A stretch of DNA of 64,000 nt from JAABVY01 sp964496505. Lineage in GTDB: Bacteria > Zixibacteria > MSB-5A5 > JAABVY01. Both the position numbers and the translations under genes were made by a program. Below, in pieces: positions 58,358 through 64,000 of this stretch. Position 1 is the stretch's first letter, and every line of letters starts with the position of its first letter. The DNA is taken from NCBI GenBank assembly GCA_964496505.1, contig CAZBZV010000013.1, positions 4,461 through 68,460 of the forward strand. The letters are read 5' to 3'. Under the pieces are notes generated by a model. The model was given only the letters and a program-made list of their open reading frames with translations. It made no database searches and had not been told where the DNA came from.

Positions 58358-59140
58358 CTATTCGGAATCCCGTGATTTTATCTTCGCTTCGTTCCAGAAA
58401 GAATCCATCTCCCTGAGATTTGAATCATTCAAAGATTTGCCGTTTTTCGCAAGTTTTTTTTCCACATATTGAAAACGGTCTATGAACTTTTTATTCATTC
58501 GGTTCAATGCGGTTTCAGGATCAATCTTTAAAAACCGGGCAAGATTAACAACCGAGAACAGCAAATCCCCGATTTCCTCCTCAATTTTGTCGGCCGAATC
58601 CGACTCAATGGCGCTTTTTAATTCCGCAATTTCCTCTTCTGTTTTATCCAGCACATCCTCCCATTTCTCCCAGTCGAATCCAAAACGCGCGGCCTTCTGC
58701 TGAAGGCGGAAAGCCCGCAGGAGTGCGGGGGCGGTGCGTGGAATACCGGATAAGGCCGATTCTGATTTATCTGTTTTTTCCTTGAGTTTGATCTGCTCCC
58801 AGTTCTGAGTGACCTCATCCGATGTCAATTCAGCCTTTTCCTTGAAAATATGCGGATGCCTGTTTATGAGTTTTTCGGAAATTGATCTGGCCACATCCTC
58901 GACATTAAAACTCTCGTTTTCCGAGGCCATCTGGGAGTGAAAGACAATCTGCAAAAGCAGGTCGCCCAGCTCCTCCCGGAGCTTGCCCATGTCGTTATCT
59001 TCAATGCTGTCAATGACTTCGTAGGTCTCCTCCAGCATATAGGGGATCAGCGATTTATGGGTTTGCTCCCGATCCCAGGGACAACCGTCAGGAGCACGCA
59101 ATTTCTGCATTATTTTCACAAGTCGTTCAAATTCAGACAT
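58358..59140 (-). CDS. mazG: Nucleoside triphosphate pyrophosphohydrolase MazG
   Basis: At about 260 residues, the length of the E. coli protein, both MazG halves are present. The N-terminal active domain shows LRAPDGCPWDREQTHKSLIPYMLEETYEV and EELGDLLLQIVFHSQMA with the E-x2-E...E-x2-D metal ligands. The second copy shows KTEEEIAELKSAIES and EEEIGDLLFSVVNLARFL. The enzyme hydrolyses nucleoside triphosphates to monophosphates and PPi, cleaning up non-canonical nucleotides. ATG at 59140 has AAGG eight bases upstream; a GTG at 59149 would overlap that site. It heads the operon with the two lipoproteins and diverges from valS. Confidence 0.92.
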   Translation of the reverse strand: MSEFERLVKIMQKLRAPDGCPWDREQTHKSLIPYMLEETYEVIDSIEDNDMGKLREELGDLLLQIVFHSQMASENESFNVEDVARSISEKLINRHPHIFKEKAELTSDEVTQNWEQIKLKEKTDKSESALSGIPRTAPALLRAFRLQQKAARFGFDWEKWEDVLDKTEEEIAELKSAIESDSADKIEEEIGDLLFSVVNLARFLKIDPETALNRMNKKFIDRFQYVEKKLAKNGKSLNDSNLREMDSFWNEAKIKSRDSE

Positions 59141-59236
59141 AAACAACACCTTAACCTAATATACTACGTTAGTTTACCGATATTTCTGGAATATATAAGG
59201 GATTAAGGAACTTTCCAAGCCCCTTTTAAGTAGTTC

Positions 59237-59264
59237 TTGACAAAAGCACTTTTTTGTTTAAAAT
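59237..59264 (+). promoter_or_regulatory. Promoter of valS
   Basis: TTGACA (59237-59242) and TAAAAT (59259-59264) are 16 nt apart, 32 bases before the valS ATG. Confidence 0.7.
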
Positions 59265-59295
59265 ACCGGTCTGAAAAAATAGACAAGAAGGAATT

Positions 59296-61971
59296 ATGAC
59301 GGATATACCGAAACAATACAGTCCGCATGAAAAAGAATCTGCGTGGTATGAGCACTGGCTCGAGAAAGGAATCTTTAACGCCGACTCCAAAGACAATGGC
59401 AGGGATTCCTATAGCATTGTCATACCGCCACCCAATGTTACCGATGTTCTGCATCTGGGGCATGCCTTAAATAATACCCTTCAGGATATTATGATCCGCT
59501 GGAAACGAATGGACGGTTTCGAGGCGGAATGGCTTCCGGGTGTGGATCATGCCGGTATCGCCACGCAGGTCAAGGTCGAAAAGCAACTGATCAAGGAAGA
59601 TACCAGCCGTCAGCAGATCGGCCGGGAAAAATTCCTCGAGCGGGTCTGGGCCTGGAAAGAGGATAAGCTCGATAATATCCTCAACCAGCTTCAGCAGATC
59701 GGCTGCTCCTGCGACTGGAGCCGCACTCGTTTCACAATGGATGAGGGTCTCTCCGAGGCTGTCAAAGAGGTATTTATCCGTCTCTACAATGAAAAACTGA
59801 TTTACAAGGGCGAGTATATTACCAACTGGTGCCCGCGCTGTCAGACCTCGATTTCCGATGATGAGGTCGAACATCAGGATTTCAGCGGTCATCTCTGGTA
59901 TGTCAAATACAAAATCAAAGGCTCCGACAATTATCTGACGATTGCCACCACCCGTCCCGAGACTATGCTGGGCGATACGGCACTGGCGGTAAATCCGTCG
60001 GATAAGCGCTATCAGAAATGGGTCGGCAAGACCGCTATTCTGCCGATTCTGGAACGCGAGCTTCCCATAATTGCCGATGATTATATCGATCCGGAATTCG
60101 GAACCGGCGTTTTAAAGGTTACACCGGCGCATGACCCCAATGACTTCGAAATCGGCCAGCGGCATGATTTGCATAAACTGAATATTTTTACCCCGGATGC
60201 TCATCTGAATGAGAATACTGGCAAATTCAAGAGCCTCGATCGCAATGAGGCCAGGAAGGCCGTTGTCAAGGAACTCGATAAGAAGGGACATCTGGCAAAA
60301 ACCGAAAATTATACGGTTTCAGCAGGTACCTGCTATAGATGTCATACGGTCATCGAGCCGTATCTGACCGAGCAGTGGTATGTTAAGATGAAACCGCTGG
60401 CAAAGCCGGCTATTGACGCTGTTAAGACGGGCAAATTGCATTTCCATCCGGAGTACTGGTCCAAGACCTATCTGCACTGGCTGGAGAATATCCGCGACTG
60501 GTGTATTTCCCGTCAACTCTGGTGGGGACATCGTATCCCCATCTATTATTGCGATGACTGCGGGCATGTCTGGGCTGCCAAGGAAGATCCGGAGAAATGT
60601 CCGGAATGCGATTCGGGTGATGTTCGCCAGGATGAAGACGTTCTGGACACATGGTTCTCGTCATGGCTGTGGCCCTTCTCGACCTTTGGCTGGCCGGAGG
60701 AGACTCCCGATTTGAAGCGTTTCTATCCCACCGATTCCCTGTTTACCGCATCGGAGATAATATTCCTGTGGGTAGCGCGCATGGTTATGGCCGGATACAA
60801 ATTTATGGATGAGCTGCCGTTTTCAGATGTCTATATTCATGGCACTGTCCGTGATGGTCAGGGGCGCAAGATGAGCAAGTCGCTGGGCAACGGCATCGAT
60901 CCCCGTGATGTCATCAAAGAATTCGGCGCCGATTCACTGCGAATATCCCTGCTTCTGGCGACTCCCGAGGGTCAGGATCCGAATATCACCATGAATACTT
61001 TCGAGCTGGGACGCAATTTCGGCAATAAAATCTGGAATGCCTCACGTTTCGTTAAAATGAATCTTGGAGAGGACTTCCCCAGAGAATATATAGATGGAAT
61101 ACAATATCCTGATGAAAAACTGGATTTGATGGACAAATGGATTCTCTCACGCCTGAATGCAACGATACGGGATGTCCGCAAAAACCTGAGGAATTTTAAG
61201 CTCTCAACCGCGGCAAAAAATCTGTACGATTTCATATGGCGCGATTATTGCGACTGGTATGTCGAGCTTGCCAAGCCGCGGCTTTACGAAGAGGATAATG
61301 AGGAGGATGGCAAGGTCGTCCGAAATGTCCTGGCTTATGTCATTGATAATATGCTCAGGCTTTTAAGCCCGTACATGCCCTTTATAACCGAGGAAATTTG
61401 GCATTTGATGCGTGATCTTTACATGGGTTCGGGCGAGACAATCACTCTCCAGAAATATCCCGAGGTCAATGAGGAGCTCATAAACAGCGGCCTCGAGAAG
61501 AAGATGGAGGCGATTCAGACGGTTGTCGGGACGATTCGCTCCACCCGGTCTGAGATGAATGTTCCGCCTTCAAAGAAAGCGGATATTTTCATTAAGATCG
61601 ATAACGGTGATCTGGGACAGATTATCAATGATTATTCCGGTTATATAAAGTACCTTGGCCGGGTTGAAAATCTTGAGGTGGGTGATGATATCAAGAAGCC
61701 CTCGCAGTCCGCCTCGGCAGTAATTAAAGGTGCGGAGATATTCATTCCTCTGGCGGGTCTGATCGATATAGATACCGAGCGCAAGAAACTTGAAAAAGAC
61801 CTCGAAAAGGCCAAGAAGCAGCTCGAGAAAACAACCAAAAAGCTTGGCAATATGGAATTTATCAAGCAGGCGCCGGATGAGATAGTTGAAAAAGAGAGGA
61901 TCAAAAAGCAGGACTTCGAGGTTATCATAGATAAACTGAATAAAAATCTGGAGCAGTTGCTGGGCTGGTAG
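59296..61971 (+). CDS. valS: Valyl-tRNA synthetase
   Basis: At 891 residues it is a complete class Ia synthetase. It has the HIGH-type motif VLHLGHALNNTLQD, the valine-specific start of the editing domain GVDHAGIATQ and NWCPRCQTSISDDEVEH, and TTRPETMLGDTALAVNP. A zinc-ribbon-like segment (YYCDDCGHVWAAKEDPEKCPECD), KMSKS in GRKMSKSLGNGIDP, the anticodon-binding domain and a C-terminal coiled coil (DTERKKLEKDLEKAKKQLEKT) that clamps tRNA-Val follow. It charges tRNA-Val and edits mischarged Thr. AAGGA precedes the ATG. Its own promoter is visible upstream. Confidence 0.97.
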   Translation: MTDIPKQYSPHEKESAWYEHWLEKGIFNADSKDNGRDSYSIVIPPPNVTDVLHLGHALNNTLQDIMIRWKRMDGFEAEWLPGVDHAGIATQVKVEKQLIKEDTSRQQIGREKFLERVWAWKEDKLDNILNQLQQIGCSCDWSRTRFTMDEGLSEAVKEVFIRLYNEKLIYKGEYITNWCPRCQTSISDDEVEHQDFSGHLWYVKYKIKGSDNYLTIATTRPETMLGDTALAVNPSDKRYQKWVGKTAILPILERELPIIADDYIDPEFGTGVLKVTPAHDPNDFEIGQRHDLHKLNIFTPDAHLNENTGKFKSLDRNEARKAVVKELDKKGHLAKTENYTVSAGTCYRCHTVIEPYLTEQWYVKMKPLAKPAIDAVKTGKLHFHPEYWSKTYLHWLENIRDWCISRQLWWGHRIPIYYCDDCGHVWAAKEDPEKCPECDSGDVRQDEDVLDTWFSSWLWPFSTFGWPEETPDLKRFYPTDSLFTASEIIFLWVARMVMAGYKFMDELPFSDVYIHGTVRDGQGRKMSKSLGNGIDPRDVIKEFGADSLRISLLLATPEGQDPNITMNTFELGRNFGNKIWNASRFVKMNLGEDFPREYIDGIQYPDEKLDLMDKWILSRLNATIRDVRKNLRNFKLSTAAKNLYDFIWRDYCDWYVELAKPRLYEEDNEEDGKVVRNVLAYVIDNMLRLLSPYMPFITEEIWHLMRDLYMGSGETITLQKYPEVNEELINSGLEKKMEAIQTVVGTIRSTRSEMNVPPSKKADIFIKIDNGDLGQIINDYSGYIKYLGRVENLEVGDDIKKPSQSASAVIKGAEIFIPLAGLIDIDTERKKLEKDLEKAKKQLEKTTKKLGNMEFIKQAPDEIVEKERIKKQDFEVIIDKLNKNLEQLLGW

Positions 61972-61978
61972 ATTCAGC

Positions 61979-62007
61979 TTGCATTCAATGCCGGAATTTG
62001 CTATAAT
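61979..62007 (+). promoter_or_regulatory. Promoter of rpmB
   Basis: A perfect TATAAT (62002-62007), preceded by TGC as an extended -10, lies 17 nt after TTGCAT (61979-61984) and 30 bases before the L28 start. Confidence 0.6.
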
Positions 62008-62037
62008 ATTTGATTATACTTTTTGAGGAGGATAAAA

Positions 62038-62253
62038 TTGGCTAAAGTTTGTGACATATGCGGGAAGAAGCCGATATTTGGCCATAATGTTTCCCATGCT
62101 AACAATGCGACCAACAGAAGATTCAACCCGAATCTCCACAAGGTTCGTGCGCTGGTTAACGGCCGCCGAACCCGGATTAAAGTATGTTCTTCATGTTTGA
62201 AGGCCGGGAAAGTCATCAAGGCCCCTGCCAAACCCAAATCGACGGCTGCTTGA
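62038..62253 (+). CDS. rpmB: 50S ribosomal protein L28
   Basis: This small basic protein of 71 residues has the L28 signature AKVCDICGKKPIFGHNVSHANNATNRRFNPNL and KVCSSCLKAGKV. It retains both CxxC pairs, so it is the zinc-binding C-plus form. It joins the large subunit near the E site. The start is TTG at 62038 with GGAGG six bases upstream; an upstream TTG at 62023 would contain the SD. It is monocistronic from its own promoter. Confidence 0.95.
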   Translation: MAKVCDICGKKPIFGHNVSHANNATNRRFNPNLHKVRALVNGRRTRIKVCSSCLKAGKVIKAPAKPKSTAA

Positions 62254-62362
62254 TTTCCTTTATTTAATTTTAGGAAAAGCGGGGTTTTTTGCAGCTTCCG
62301 GGGGCTATTTCAGATCAAATTTATGTAAGTGGTTAGGCTTTTTTAAAAAAATAGGGGTCTAT

Positions 62363-62411
62363 GTTTCATTTATTAATGTTGACACTTAACTAAATGAATT
62401 TAATATGAAAC
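62363..62411 (+). promoter_or_regulatory. Promoter of the Rrf2 gene flanked by an inverted repeat
   Basis: TTGACA (62379-62384) and TAATAT (62401-62406) are 16 nt apart. GTTTCAT (62363-62369) and ATGAAAC (62405-62411) form an inverted repeat bracketing the promoter, a plausible operator for autoregulation. The rest of 62254-62532 (279 bases) shows no gene. Confidence 0.5.
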
Positions 62412-62532
62412 CTCTGTGGAAGAATTCTGTTATAAATTTGAAAATAGAATTGTAGATTTATTAGGTCTTTTTTTTGATCTCTTTGAATGACATAGAAATA
62501 TAGTTATTAACTTATCAATTGAAAGGTGTGCT

Positions 62533-62946
62533 ATGCAGATCTCTCGTAAAGCTGATTATGCTCTAAGAGCAATCACATTTTTGGTAAATCAGCCGGAAAA
62601 CAAACGCTCTTCTATTTCCGAGATAGCCGAGAGCGAGGGAATTCCGCGTGATTTTCTTGCCAAGATTTTAAAAGAACTATGCCGCACCGGATTTTTGAAA
62701 TCCTTCCAGGGTGTTACCGGCGGCTATCAGTTGGCTAAAGACAAATCCAAGATTTCATTTTTGAATGTTATCGAGGCTATGCAGGGCGAAGTGAAGGTCA
62801 ATATGTGTGTTGATGATAACGGCGGATGCCAGTGCAATCACCGTATCAGCTGCACGATGCTGCCCTTCTGGAAGAAGATCCAGAAGAATGTTGTCCGTGA
62901 TTTGGGCGAAGTCACATTCGACGATCCGAAGTTTATTCGCAAGTAA
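62533..62946 (+). CDS. Rrf2-family transcriptional regulator with four cysteines
   Basis: At 137 residues it has a winged-helix DNA-binding domain (SRKADYALRAITFLVN, SSISEIAESEGIPRDFLAKILKEL, LKSFQGVTGGYQLAK). The C-terminal region carries C92, C99, C101 and C107 (MCVDDNGGCQCNHRISC), which fits an Fe-S cluster-sensing regulator such as IscR, RsrR or NsrR, although the spacing is not the IscR spacing. It probably senses iron-sulfur status, redox or NO. AAAGG precedes the ATG, and its promoter is flanked by an inverted repeat. No isc/suf genes are in the window. Confidence 0.9.
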   Translation: MQISRKADYALRAITFLVNQPENKRSSISEIAESEGIPRDFLAKILKELCRTGFLKSFQGVTGGYQLAKDKSKISFLNVIEAMQGEVKVNMCVDDNGGCQCNHRISCTMLPFWKKIQKNVVRDLGEVTFDDPKFIRK

Positions 62947-63033
62947 GGGGCATAACTCCTCGTTCATGCTGATTTTGGGCAGATCGTACAAATTTTTTCT
63001 TGTATAACAAAAGGGATCAGCTAATTTATTCAT

Positions 63034-63912
63034 GTGCGAAAGAACCAAGCCTATCTGATTCTATTTATGGCCATGCTTGCGGTAGGATGGGCGGCCATTT
63101 TTATCCGCTGGTGTGAGGGCCTGCATCCCCTTCTGATTTCATTCTACCGTATGGCCTGGGCAGCCGTGATTATTCTTCCCTTCAGCCTTTCCAGACCCCG
63201 AAAGACATTCTCTGGTATTGCAATCCGCGATCTTTTGATTATGCTCGCGGTCGGCTTGGTGCTGGCTCTGCACTTCGCCTCATGGATAACCTCGCTCTTT
63301 TACACGTCGGTTGCAAGCTCTACCGTAATCGTTACCACCCAGCCGATTTACGTTGTTATTCTAACCGTTATTTTCACATCCGAAAGAGTTGGCAAACTCT
63401 CGATATTTGCTATCCTAATCGCTCTGGCAGGAGCTATCATAGTTGGCTGGGGAGATATGCAGTTCACCCGCGATCATATTATCGGCGATCTACTCGCCTT
63501 TGTGGGTGCAATTTGTGCGGCAATTTATATTTTCATCGGACGAATCGTGCGTCAGCGGGTGGAGAATACGGCGTATATCCAGATTGTCTATGGCTCCTCT
63601 GCGATTTTTTTGCTAATTATGGTGCTGTTATTCGCGGATTTTAAAATATCATTTCCATTTAGATTTCATATCTGGGTATTTCTCCTGGGGCTGGTTCCGA
63701 CAGCATTCGGCCATACGCTTTATAATTGGGCGTTGAAACGAATAAGAGCTTATATCGTGGGCACCTCGATTCTGGGAGAACCGCTGGGTGCAAGTGTTTA
63801 TGCCTGGCTGATTTTCGGCGAAATTCCCACCTTGACCACGTATATCGGAGCATTGTTTATATTCTCGGGCATCGCTGCGCTGTTTTATTCGGAACGAAAA
63901 AATATCGCTTGA
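63034..63912 (+). CDS. DMT-superfamily (EamA) transporter 3
   Basis: At 292 residues and ten predicted helices, the first half starts QAYLILFMAMLAVGWAAIFIRW and the second half GDLLAFVGAICAAIYIFIGRIVR. It ends ILGEPLGASVYAWLIFGEIPTLTTYIGALFIFSGI. The FIRWCEGLHPLLISFYRMAWA segment is typical of the EamA/RhaT branch, and it is more distant from the two EamA genes at 43.7-45.5 kb than they are from each other. GTG at 63034 is used; the SD is weak. The substrate is unknown. Confidence 0.87.
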   Translation: MRKNQAYLILFMAMLAVGWAAIFIRWCEGLHPLLISFYRMAWAAVIILPFSLSRPRKTFSGIAIRDLLIMLAVGLVLALHFASWITSLFYTSVASSTVIVTTQPIYVVILTVIFTSERVGKLSIFAILIALAGAIIVGWGDMQFTRDHIIGDLLAFVGAICAAIYIFIGRIVRQRVENTAYIQIVYGSSAIFLLIMVLLFADFKISFPFRFHIWVFLLGLVPTAFGHTLYNWALKRIRAYIVGTSILGEPLGASVYAWLIFGEIPTLTTYIGALFIFSGIAALFYSERKNIA

Positions 63913-63947
63913 TTATAATCTTATTAGTAATAAATTAGGGGTCTCAT

Positions 63948-64000
63948 GGGGCAGTAGCTCAGCTGGGAGAGCGGTACGTTCGCAACGTACAGGTCGGCGG
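63948..64000 (+). tRNA. tRNA-Ala(CGC), 3' truncated by the window end
   Basis: GGGGCAG acceptor 5' arm (63948-63954), TA, D arm GCTC/GAGC, then anticodon stem GTACG (63974-63978) / CGTAC (63986-63990). The loop is TTCGCAA, so the anticodon is CGC (63981-63983), reading GCG alanine codons. Variable loop AGGTC and T-stem GGCGG follow; the T loop and acceptor 3' arm lie beyond the window. Confidence 0.92.

Overview
The window looks like a chromosomal segment of a Gram-negative, probably anaerobic or facultative bacterium of the FCB group. Five large exported proteins end in paired dockerin-like repeats of the form GDANGDG..NVSDAVWIINYVF, and another ends in an FPNYPNPFNP-type C-terminal tail. 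Lipoproteins, MscS and a flagellar stator pair also point to a Gram-negative cell. From memory this combination most resembles candidate phylum Zixibacteria; that assignment is inference. Two 10-N gaps (5578-5587, 57245-57254) show that this is a scaffolded, probably metagenomic, assembly.

Layout. 1-3.3 kb: the end of a NuoE/NuoF/NuoG-like NADH-oxidising iron-sulfur module with a four-cluster ferredoxin; the catalytic partner lies upstream of the window. 3.4-5.3 kb: a MORN-type exported protein and an MscS channel. 5.4-10.8 kb: a compact mevalonate operon (type 2 IPP isomerase, a fused HMG-CoA reductase/mevalonate kinase, diphosphomevalonate decarboxylase, phosphomevalonate kinase) covering HMG-CoA to IPP/DMAPP. 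10.9-12.6 kb: motA-motB. 12.6-16 kb: transketolase and a zinc alcohol dehydrogenase. 16-40 kb, all on the minus strand: five dockerin-tagged secreted proteins (two giant tandem paralogues with a von Willebrand A domain, an Asp-box protein, a parallel beta-helix protein and a C10 cysteine protease) interspersed with phosphofructokinase, a radical SAM protein, aspartase and a beta-hydroxyacid dehydrogenase. 40-51 kb: an RqcH-like protein, YraN, RNase HII, two Rieske ferredoxins, DMT transporters, SDRs, an M20 peptidase, a peroxiredoxin and a methyltransferase. 51.9-57.2 kb: ETF-quinone oxidoreductase, a DUF3124 protein, an SDR and a cupredoxin, separated by intergenic regions packed with hairpins. 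57.2-64 kb: two paralogous lipoproteins, mazG, valS, rpmB, an Rrf2 regulator, a DMT transporter and the start of tRNA-Ala(CGC).

How it works together. The mevalonate operon is the clearest metabolic unit; its HMGR-MVK fusion joins non-consecutive enzyme modules of one route in one polypeptide. The dockerin genes are separate transcription units, each with its own terminator; four of them have recognisable TTGACA promoters, and three have long leaders. The two giant paralogues share a leader hairpin with an invariant loop. The least explained signal is the family of modular hairpins at 52.0-52.4, 54.3-54.5, 55.3-55.4 and 57.1-57.2 kb: their stems differ but stay paired, and their outer words are shared (GGTGCCCC/GGGGCACC and GTAGGTCAAA/TTTGACCTAC).
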